Shown here one piece after another: positions 53,266 through 60,494 of a stretch of DNA of 64,000 bases. Numbering within the stretch: position 1 is the stretch's first letter; every line of letters starts with the position of its first letter. A model generated the notes under the pieces. That model was given only the letters and a program-made list of their open reading frames with translations, searched no databases and was not told the origin of the DNA. The position numbers and the translations under genes were made by a program. Source of the DNA: Methanomassiliicoccus luminyensis B10 (lineage in GTDB: Archaea; Thermoplasmatota; Thermoplasmata; Methanomassiliicoccales; Methanomassiliicoccaceae); assembly GCF_000308215.1 (NCBI RefSeq), contig NZ_CAJE01000004.1:1-64000 (forward strand). The letters are read 5' to 3'.

Positions 53266-54308
53266 GTCCGCACCGGCGCCTCCAGCCGGGCCTCTCCCTT
53301 CATCCCGCCCTTCCCGGCGATGTATGCCGCCAGGTCGAGCATGCGGCAGGAGAACCCATACTCGTTATCGTACCATGCCAGCACTTTAACGGTCCTGCCG
53401 ACCACCTTGGTGGACAAGGAGTCGATGATGGAGGACGCGGGATCGGTGATGATGTCCGCCGACACCAGCTCGTCCTCGCTGTACTCCATCACTCCCTTCA
53501 TGCGGCCGAAGGAAGCGGCCTTCAGGGCGTCATTGACGGCCTCCGCGGTCACGTCCTTCTTCACCAGCGCGGTGATGTCGGTGATCGCGCCATCCGGCAC
53601 CGGGGCGCGGATGGCCACGGCGTGCATCTTGCCCTCCAGCTCGGGGATGGCCTTCGCGGTGGCCCTGGCCGCACCGGTGCTGGTCGGCACCAATGACACC
53701 GACGCGGCCCGCCCCCTTCTCCTTTTTCGGGCCGGGGAGTCCACCAGCTTCTGGCTGCTGGTGTACGCGTGCACCGTCGTGGCCATCAGGTTCTCGATGC
53801 CGAACTGATCGTTGAGCACCTTGGCCACCGGGGCCAGGGAGTTGGTGGTGCACGATGTCGCCGATACGATGTCGTGCTTCTTGGGTTCATACATCTCCTC
53901 GTTGACGCCCATCACGATGCTGAGGTCGGCGTTATCCGAGGGGGCGCTGAGGATGACCTTGGACGCTCCTGCCTTGAGGTGCTTGGCCGCCTTGTCCCGG
54001 TCGCGGAACAGGCCGGTGCACTCCAGGACGATGTCCACGCCCTGCTCCTTCCAGGGTATGTCGGCGGGGTCCTGCTCCCTGAACAGCTCGATCTCGCGGT
54101 CCCCGACCTTGATGGAGCCCTCTCCGGCCGCCACCTCGAAGGGGGCCCGGCCGTGGACGGAATCGTAGCGCATGAGGTAGGCAAGATCCTCCGGCGGGAA
54201 CAGGTCGTTCGCCGCCACCAGCTCGATGTTCTCAGGCGGGTCGGTGGCGAAGCGCCTGGTGATTATCCTTCCGATGCGTCCCATGCCGTTGATGCCTATC
54301 TTGACCAT
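53262..54308 (-). CDS. gap: Glyceraldehyde-3-phosphate dehydrogenase, bacterial (GapA) type
   Basis: A 348-residue dehydrogenase, phosphorylating, NAD(P)-dependent. It has the classical bacterial/eukaryal pattern: KIGINGMGRIGRIITRR, catalytic SATSCTTNSLAPVAKVLND, and ATTVHAYTSSQKLVD ... ARPLLL-equivalent RRGRAASVSLVPTSTGAA. The C-terminal WYDNEYGFSCRMLDLA is also present. Archaea usually carry a quite different type II enzyme, so this gene was probably acquired from bacteria. It begins the gap-pfkB-fba operon, behind AGGTGAT and an AT-rich promoter at about 54380-54415. Confidence 0.96.
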   Translation of the reverse strand: MVKIGINGMGRIGRIITRRFATDPPENIELVAANDLFPPEDLAYLMRYDSVHGRAPFEVAAGEGSIKVGDREIELFREQDPADIPWKEQGVDIVLECTGLFRDRDKAAKHLKAGASKVILSAPSDNADLSIVMGVNEEMYEPKKHDIVSATSCTTNSLAPVAKVLNDQFGIENLMATTVHAYTSSQKLVDSPARKRRRGRAASVSLVPTSTGAARATAKAIPELEGKMHAVAIRAPVPDGAITDITALVKKDVTAEAVNDALKAASFGRMKGVMEYSEDELVSADIITDPASSIIDSLSTKVVGRTVKVLAWYDNEYGFSCRMLDLAAYIAGKGGMKGEARLEAPVRT

Positions 54309-54379
54309 TCCATCACCTCATGAACTTGCTGGGGACTAGTTGCCAAGGCGTCTTAGAAAAACGTTCCGTCGCCGGCGGA

Positions 54380-54415
54380 CTGGATTATTTATTGACATAT
54401 AATTATATTAATTTC
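54380..54415 (-). promoter_or_regulatory. Probable promoter of the gap-pfkB-fba operon
   Basis: A strongly AT-rich block (minus strand ATTAATATAATTATATG) lies 75-110 bases before the GAPDH start, between it and the end of the dehydrogenase gene. It contains TATA-like sequence and is the only such block here. It also forms a T-rich tail for the dehydrogenase direction. Confidence 0.45.
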
Positions 54416-54420
54416 CAATC

Positions 54421-55410
54421 TCAGTCCTGGGGTGCTGTTCGCACCGTCCTTTTGATGTACTCCCTGGGCACCTCGTTGGCCAGCCTTCCCTCTTTGAACC
54501 CCTGGATGGTTTGGACGGCCTCGTCGATCATCCGGTCCATGGTCTCCTCGGTGTAGAACGCGATGTGCGGGGTGACGATGACCTTGTTCGAGCCGATCAG
54601 GGGGCTTCTTTCCGGGTCATCCTCGTCCGCTATCACGTCCACCCCGGCGGCGTACAGGCGGCCGGAGTCCAGCGCTTCTCTCAGCGCTCTCTCGTCCACC
54701 ACCTTCCCCCGGGCGGTGTTGATCAGTATGCTCCCTTCCTTCATGTGCCGCAGGGCGGAGCGGTCGATGAGCCCTTCCGTATCGGGCGTCAGGGGCACGT
54801 GGACGGTAACGAAGTCGCTTCGTTCCAGCACCTCTTCCAGGGGCAGGTACTCGAACCCGTAGTCCCTGGCCAGCTTCTCGTTCTGGTAGATATCGAAGGC
54901 GATGACCTTCATATCGAACCCCTTGGCGATCCTGACGGCCTCCGCCCCGATCCGGCCGGTGCCCACCACCCCCAGGGTCTTGCCCTTCAGGTCCAGGCCC
55001 CGGAACGGCTCGAAGTCGAACTTCCTATCGGCCTTGACGGAGCGATCGGCGGGAATGACGTGCCTGGCACATGCCAGCAGCAGGCAGAAGGCGTGCTCGG
55101 CGATGGCGTGCGGCCCATAGTCCGGTATGTTCGTCACCGCGATCCCCCTGTCCAGGGCGTGGCCCGCGTCGATGTGGTCGAACCCCGCGGTCCGGGTGTT
55201 GATCATCCGCAGGCCGGGAAGAAGATCGATCTCTCCCGCCCTGATCGGCGTCCTCTTGAACACCGAGATGACCTCGGCGCCCTTCGCTTCGCTGACCAGC
55301 TCCTCCCCGTCCAACGGACCGTCGAACAGGACCAGATCATCGCTCGGGAACGCTTCCCTGAGCTTCTCCCGGTACCCTTGGACCTCTGTGAACACGATCC
55401 TCATGCCCAT
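54421..55410 (-). CDS. D-2-hydroxyacid dehydrogenase (D-lactate dehydrogenase-like)
   Basis: A 329-residue NAD-dependent enzyme. The substrate domain has INTRTAGFDHIDAGHAL and IAVTNIPDYGPHAIAEHAF. The cofactor fold has KTLGVVGTGRIGAEAVRIAKGF, followed by VIAFDIYQNE. Catalytic residues are visible as Arg in INTARGKVVDE, Glu near IADEDDPERSP and His in VIVTPHIAFYTEE. Family activity is pyruvate to D-lactate or a related 2-oxoacid reduction. It sits between the trehalose enzyme and the GAPDH operon on the same strand, so it may recycle NADH made by GAPDH. Confidence 0.9.
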   Translation of the reverse strand: MGMRIVFTEVQGYREKLREAFPSDDLVLFDGPLDGEELVSEAKGAEVISVFKRTPIRAGEIDLLPGLRMINTRTAGFDHIDAGHALDRGIAVTNIPDYGPHAIAEHAFCLLLACARHVIPADRSVKADRKFDFEPFRGLDLKGKTLGVVGTGRIGAEAVRIAKGFDMKVIAFDIYQNEKLARDYGFEYLPLEEVLERSDFVTVHVPLTPDTEGLIDRSALRHMKEGSILINTARGKVVDERALREALDSGRLYAAGVDVIADEDDPERSPLIGSNKVIVTPHIAFYTEETMDRMIDEAVQTIQGFKEGRLANEVPREYIKRTVRTAPQD

Positions 55411-55505
55411 CCCGGCCGGTTCCTTGGGCCCCGGCGTTATTTAACCATTGCCTCGGGCATGCCATGCTGCCGACGGTCGTCGGCATACCGGCACATGATG
55501 CGGCG

Positions 55506-58500
55506 TCATCGCTGGCCCTTTCTGTCCAGCTTGAACTCCAGGGTGCCGCCCGGCGCCAGCTCGTGGACGGCGCCCCTGAACCCCACCAGCACCGGGGCCA
55601 CGTCCTGGGGGCGGCTGTACACCCTGAGAACGTCCTTCCCGATGTCCACCTCCACGCGGTTGCGGCGGTACTCGATCCCGAACCTCAGCTTCCTGAGCCC
55701 TACCGGCAGCCGGGGCTCGAACCACAGCACCCCTTTCCTGACCTCCAGGCCGGAATAGCATCTCTGGACCATGTCCACCGTACCCGCCATGGCCCCCAGG
55801 TGTATGCCCTCGTGGGTGGTCCCTCCCTGGATGTCCGATACGTCGCTCCGCAGCGCCTCCAGGAACAGGCTCCACGACATGTCGCGGTTGGACCGGGACA
55901 GCACCCAGGCGTGCACCACCCTGCTCAGCGTGGAGCCGTGGGAGGTGCGCTGCATGTAGTAGTCGATGGTCTTCGGTATCGTGTTGTGCTCCATGCGGTA
56001 ACCCAGGCGGTCGAACAGCTCTCCCAGCTCGTCGGCCGAGAGGAGGTAGAAGAGCATCAGCACGTCCGCCTGCTTGGACACCTTGTAGCGGTCGGGGGTG
56101 TCGCCCCTCGCCTCCAGCACCCGGTCGAGGCGGTGGATGTCCCCCGCGCTAGCCCGCAGCGCGTCCCAGTCTAGCTCCTCCAGGTCATCGTACCCCTCGA
56201 ACTGGCTGATGATGCCGTCCCCGTGGAAGGGGACCACCATGCGGCGGCTGATGTCGTCCCACCTCTCCAGCTCGTGATCGCTGATGGACAGGCGGTCCCG
56301 CAGGTCCCCCCGGCACTCCGCCGGGAGCAGCTCCAGCGCGTCCGAGGCCCGGCACAGCGTCCACACCGCCATCACGTTGGTGTAGGCATTGTTGTCTATC
56401 CCAGGCCGGTCGGCGCCGGGGTACCGCTCATGGAACTCGTCCGGCCCCATCACCTCCAGTATCTCGTAGCGCCCCCTGGCCTCGTTGTACCGCGCCTTGC
56501 TGGCCCAGAACCGTGCTATCTCCACCAGCATCTCGGTGCCGTAGAACCGCATGAAGTCGAGGTCCGCGGTGATCTGATAGTACTGCCACACGCTGTACGC
56601 CACCGCCAGGCCGATGTGCCTTTCTAAGTAGGTGTGGTCCGGGATCCACCGTCCCGATATGGGGTTGAGGTGCATGGTCTGGGACTCCTCCCTCCCGTCG
56701 CTCCCGCTCTGCCACGGGAACATCGCGCCGTCGTACCCGGCCAGTCTCGCGGCCACCCTCGCCCGCGGAAGGCGGCGGTACCGGTACAGCAGCAGGGAGC
56801 GGACCAGGTAGGGGATGCGGAACGCCAGGAACGGGAGGACGAACACCTCGTCCCACATGATGAGCCCGCGGTACGCTTCCCCGTGCAGCCCCCGGGGAGG
56901 GACCCCCACGTCCAGATCAGAGGAGTGCACCGACGCGGTCTGGATGAGGTGGAATATGTGCAGGTCCAGTATCTGCTGGATCACCGTGTGCTCCGCTTCC
57001 ACGTCGACATGGGCGCGCTTCCAGATGCGGTCCCACGCCCTCATGTGCTCCCCCGCGAGTTCGGAGAAGTCCCCCGCATCATCCAGGTCGTTCAGGGCTT
57101 CCATCAGGCCCTCGGACACGGCGCGGTCCCGGGAGGAGTACACCGCCGCGATCTTCTCCACCCTGATCGGCCGGCCCTCCCGGGCGTCGACGACCAGCTC
57201 CTGGGACACGTACCCGGGTGACTCCGCCACCGTCCGGTCCGCCGCCACCTCCTCCTCGCCGACGAACACCCTGGTGCGGGCCGCCTCCGATATGCGGACG
57301 TGCGACTGGTTCGTCTCCGCCTGCAGCCACATCGTGTCGCCCCGGGACCCCGTCAGGACGGGCTCGAGGTGGCGGGAGCGGAGCTTTCGGTACCGCCTCA
57401 CATTGGAGTTCTCCACTCTGCCATCCAGAGCGGACAGCATGCGGATCGGGCCGGACCAGTTCTCCGGGACGATGGTCGTCTCCAGTCCTGCCAGGTGCTG
57501 CGCGTCCATGCTGACGAACCTCCTCTGGTGCAGGGAGGTCCGCCGTCCCCGCCGGTCGGTGAACCGCACCGTCCTGCTCAGGACGCCCCTCCGCATGTCC
57601 AGTTCCTGCCGGTACTCCCGGACGTCCACCCTGCAGGGGTCGAACCACTCCCCCCCGCCGACGCTGAAGACGAACGGAAGCCAGTTGGGGACGTTCACCA
57701 TGCTCTCGTTCTCCATCTCGCGGCCGTCCACCTCGCTGCGCAGGCGGTTGTACGTCCCGGCCAGGTAGGTGCCGGGATAGTGCACCCCGTCGGCGGACGA
57801 CTCCGGGGCCGCCCCTCGGGTGGCCAGGTAGCCGTTGCCGAGAGTGCACAGCGCCTCCCTGAGACCCTCCTCCTCTGGCCGGTAGCCTTCATACTCCAGG
57901 GCCCAGGTGCCCGCGGCGTTCTCCCTCTCGAACATGTCGAGCAATGCGCCGAGGAACTCCCTCACCTCGCTCACGTCCCTGAGCACGAAGTCCGCGGCGG
58001 TCTCCTGCTCGCTGTCGCTCACCAGCACGGTGATGCCGCGCCCGTCGATGGCCCGGAAGGCGTCCTCATCGGTGACGTCGTCCCCGATGTACAGCGGGAC
58101 CACGTGGGTCCCGTCGACGTGGAACTTGCCCAGGAGATAGAGCACTACCTTCCCCTTGTCCCATTCCATGTGGGGTCGCAGCTCGAACACCTTCTTGCCG
58201 CCGATCTTGCTGAGGTCGGCGTACTGGCAGGCCACCGAGTCGAACCTCCTCTCCAGCTCCGGGACGTCCCCGGGGTCGGCGTTGCGGTAGTGGACGGCGA
58301 TGGCGAACCGCTTCCTCTCCACCCGGGCCCCCTCGATGCCTCTCACCGCCTCCTTCAGCTCGGCCTCCGCCCCGTCCAGGGCGGGGAGGAACGCCGTCCC
58401 CCTGGCATGGTCGCTGAAGATGTCCTTGGGCCCGGCCATGTCGTACCCGTGGCTGCCCACATAGATGAGCCCGTCCAGGCCCATCATCGCCCTCACCTCC

Positions 58501-59540
58501 TGGAGGTCCCGCCCGCTGACGATGGATACCAGGCACTCCTCCGACAGCTCGCGCACGATGCCGCGCATGTCCTCCGAGATGATCGCCCGGGCTGGATCGT
58601 TGACGATCGGGGTCAGGGTCCCGTCGTAGTCGAGAAAGATGGCCGGCACCCCATCGCGCAGGCGCCTGAAGATGTCGCCCCGGTGCTCCAGCGCCGACGG
58701 CAGCCACTCATGCCCCGAGGCCTCCACCTTGATCTCGGAAAGGTCCTTCACCACCACGTCGGCACCGTACTTCCTCAGCTCGCTCGCCTGCCCCGCTCGG
58801 TCCACCCCCACCACCAGGGCGAACCCTCCGTCCCGGCCCGCCTCCACCCCGGCCAGGGCGTCCTCCACCACCGCCGCGCGGCCCGGCTCGGCGCCGACCC
58901 TCCTGGCCGCCTCGATGAGCACGTCGGGGGCCGGCTTTCCCGGGAGGCCCAGGTCGGCGGCGTCGCACCCGTCCACCACGGCGTCGAAGAGCCCGCTCAC
59001 GCCGGCGGCCTGCAGCACCCTCCTGGCGTTGCGGCTCGACGAGAACAGCGCTACCCTGATGCCCCTGGAGCGGAGGGCCCTGACGAATTCCACCGTCGAA
59101 GGGTATGGCTCGGCCCCGTGCTCGTCCAGCCACCGGATGAAATTGAGGTTCTTGCGGTTGCCGATCCCGCGCACCGTTTCCCTCTCCGGCGGATCGGAGG
59201 GGTCCCCGGGGTCGAGAGCGATCCCCCTCGACGCCAGGAAGTCCCTGACCCCGTCGTAGCGGGGCTTCCCGTTGACGAACCTCAGGTAGTCGATGTCCTC
59301 ATCGAAGGGCACGAACGTCTCCCCCTGCCGGCGCGCCCGGTCCTGGAGGTACTCGTCGAAGGTCAGCTTCCAGGCGGCGGCGTGGATGCGCGCGGTGTCG
59401 GTGACCACGCCGTCCAGGTCCAGGATGAAGGCGTCGAAGCCATCCAGATCGACATGGTCTCTCTCCCCTGTCCTGATCTCCAACGTCCCCGGCCGCTTCG
59501 TCCCGATCTGCCCCCATATCATCTTGGAGCTGACCAACAT
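55506..59540 (-). CDS. Tripartite beta-phosphoglucomutase, trehalose-6-phosphate phosphatase and GH65 phosphorylase
   Basis: A 1,344-residue fusion from ATG 59540, which follows GGGAAAGATTG. Residues about 30-265 are a HAD mutase (AFILDLDGVVTDTARIHAAA; FSSSRNARRVL). Residues about 300-525 are OtsB (AIFLDYDGTLTPIVNDP, SIVSGRDLQEVRAMM, YIGDDVTDEDAF). Residues about 540-1340 are a GH65 phosphorylase/hydrolase domain (MWDEVFVLPFLA; general acid Glu in MEVMGPDEFHE-like EVMGPDEFHERYPG, about 1030). Together they could dephosphorylate trehalose 6-phosphate, phosphorolyse trehalose to beta-glucose 1-phosphate, and isomerise that to glucose 6-phosphate. The order matches mycobacterial OtsB1 (about 1,327 residues). 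Unusual for an archaeon. Confidence 0.9.
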   Translation of the reverse strand: MLVSSKMIWGQIGTKRPGTLEIRTGERDHVDLDGFDAFILDLDGVVTDTARIHAAAWKLTFDEYLQDRARRQGETFVPFDEDIDYLRFVNGKPRYDGVRDFLASRGIALDPGDPSDPPERETVRGIGNRKNLNFIRWLDEHGAEPYPSTVEFVRALRSRGIRVALFSSSRNARRVLQAAGVSGLFDAVVDGCDAADLGLPGKPAPDVLIEAARRVGAEPGRAAVVEDALAGVEAGRDGGFALVVGVDRAGQASELRKYGADVVVKDLSEIKVEASGHEWLPSALEHRGDIFRRLRDGVPAIFLDYDGTLTPIVNDPARAIISEDMRGIVRELSEECLVSIVSGRDLQEVRAMMGLDGLIYVGSHGYDMAGPKDIFSDHARGTAFLPALDGAEAELKEAVRGIEGARVERKRFAIAVHYRNADPGDVPELERRFDSVACQYADLSKIGGKKVFELRPHMEWDKGKVVLYLLGKFHVDGTHVVPLYIGDDVTDEDAFRAIDGRGITVLVSDSEQETAADFVLRDVSEVREFLGALLDMFERENAAGTWALEYEGYRPEEEGLREALCTLGNGYLATRGAAPESSADGVHYPGTYLAGTYNRLRSEVDGREMENESMVNVPNWLPFVFSVGGGEWFDPCRVDVREYRQELDMRRGVLSRTVRFTDRRGRRTSLHQRRFVSMDAQHLAGLETTIVPENWSGPIRMLSALDGRVENSNVRRYRKLRSRHLEPVLTGSRGDTMWLQAETNQSHVRISEAARTRVFVGEEEVAADRTVAESPGYVSQELVVDAREGRPIRVEKIAAVYSSRDRAVSEGLMEALNDLDDAGDFSELAGEHMRAWDRIWKRAHVDVEAEHTVIQQILDLHIFHLIQTASVHSSDLDVGVPPRGLHGEAYRGLIMWDEVFVLPFLAFRIPYLVRSLLLYRYRRLPRARVAARLAGYDGAMFPWQSGSDGREESQTMHLNPISGRWIPDHTYLERHIGLAVAYSVWQYYQITADLDFMRFYGTEMLVEIARFWASKARYNEARGRYEILEVMGPDEFHERYPGADRPGIDNNAYTNVMAVWTLCRASDALELLPAECRGDLRDRLSISDHELERWDDISRRMVVPFHGDGIISQFEGYDDLEELDWDALRASAGDIHRLDRVLEARGDTPDRYKVSKQADVLMLFYLLSADELGELFDRLGYRMEHNTIPKTIDYYMQRTSHGSTLSRVVHAWVLSRSNRDMSWSLFLEALRSDVSDIQGGTTHEGIHLGAMAGTVDMVQRCYSGLEVRKGVLWFEPRLPVGLRKLRFGIEYRRNRVEVDIGKDVLRVYSRPQDVAPVLVGFRGAVHELAPGGTLEFKLDRKGQR

Positions 59541-59592
59541 CAATCTTTCCCATGGCGGGCCGAGATCGATGGGGGCTCGCGGGCGGGCACGT

Positions 59593-60405
59593 TCATTTCT
59601 GTATGGTGATGATGTCCTCCGTGGACACTTCCTCGGCGGACCGGATCAGCATCTCTATGGACTCGTGGACGAAGAAGCTCAGGATGGTCCCGTTGAAGAG
59701 GATGGCCCGGTGGTCCTCCCCCTCCCTGGTCTTCACGAGCATCTCGTCCCCGCACTTCGCGATGAACTCGATGCAGTAGTTGCCGTCGCCGGTGATGAAC
59801 CCCTTGTCGGTCATGGTGCCGTCGATGTCCACGGGGTGTGAGCTGGAAGGCCTGTTCATCTTCATCACCCTGCATTTCCCGAGAAGGCCGACGAAGGCCT
59901 CGGCCTGCCTTGTCATGAGCACGGTGATGTTCTTATGTTCTGAATTTTTGGAAAGAACGTTCACGTGCTTGATGAGACTTCTATTGTTGAAGAAAACGAG
60001 CACGACGCTCTTTTTGGTGCTCTCCAACAGTTCATCGACCTTGTGGTCTATGGCCCAATCGCCCTTGACCGTCCAAATCGGATTGTCACGTTTTTCGGCC
60101 TTCCGGCCGATCTCATTGAGCTCTTTTACGATTTCATCGTTGGCGTGCCGTATCTCGTCCATGAGCTGCTGGGACGCGACCAGTGGTTCGTTGGCGCGGT
60201 AGCAGATGGGGGTGGAGCTGCCCACTTCCACCAGCCCCTTCTCCGCCAGCTTCTCCATGACGTCATATGTTCTTGACCGGGGTACCCCGCTCTCGGCGCT
60301 GATCTCCTTGATGGTGCCCTCGCCGAGGGCGACGGTGGCGACATATGCCTTGGCCTCGTACTCATTGAGACCCAGCCGCATGAGGTGCTTTACCGCGTCA
60401 GCCAT
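59593..60405 (-). CDS. TrmB family transcriptional regulator
   Basis: A 270-residue regulator. The N-terminal winged helix is typical of TrmB (LMRLGLNEYEAKAYVATVAL; EISAESGVPRSRTYDVMEKL; EKGLVEVG). A coiled linker follows (EIVKELNEIGRKAEKRD). The C-terminal half is an alpha/beta PLD-like TrmB middle domain (SVVLVFFNNRSLIKHVNVL; NITVLMTRQAEAF), then a small strand-rich end. It lacks the long sugar-binding domain of full TrmB, so its ligand is unclear. It lies just upstream of the trehalose enzyme gene and close to the glycolytic operon, so control of sugar metabolism is plausible. Confidence 0.88.
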   Translation of the reverse strand: MADAVKHLMRLGLNEYEAKAYVATVALGEGTIKEISAESGVPRSRTYDVMEKLAEKGLVEVGSSTPICYRANEPLVASQQLMDEIRHANDEIVKELNEIGRKAEKRDNPIWTVKGDWAIDHKVDELLESTKKSVVLVFFNNRSLIKHVNVLSKNSEHKNITVLMTRQAEAFVGLLGKCRVMKMNRPSSSHPVDIDGTMTDKGFITGDGNYCIEFIAKCGDEMLVKTREGEDHRAILFNGTILSFFVHESIEMLIRSAEEVSTEDIITIQK

Positions 60406-60446
60406 GTCACTCCCGAAGTGACAACAAACCTAAGTAGCTTTTTATC
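60406..60446 (-). promoter_or_regulatory. TrmB promoter with an inverted repeat next to its start codon
   Basis: GTCACT (60406-60411) and AGTGAC (60417-60422) form a perfect 6-bp inverted repeat with a CCCGA spacer, touching the TrmB start codon at 60405. A minus-strand TATA (GATAAAAAG at about 60438-60446) is 20 bases further upstream. The repeat covers the expected transcription start, so autoregulation by TrmB is likely. Confidence 0.55.
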
Positions 60447-60494
60447 TTGGGACGCCCTGCCGTCGAAGCAACGGCTCACAGGAGAAGGCAAGGA

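Noticed and set aside
57300-59609. Long plus-strand frame of 769 codons opposite the trehalose enzyme, and a similar 871-codon frame opposite the MMPL transporter (60843-63458)
   Set aside because: Both are antisense shadows of GC-rich genes: low complexity, no starts with ribosome-binding sites and no recognisable domains.
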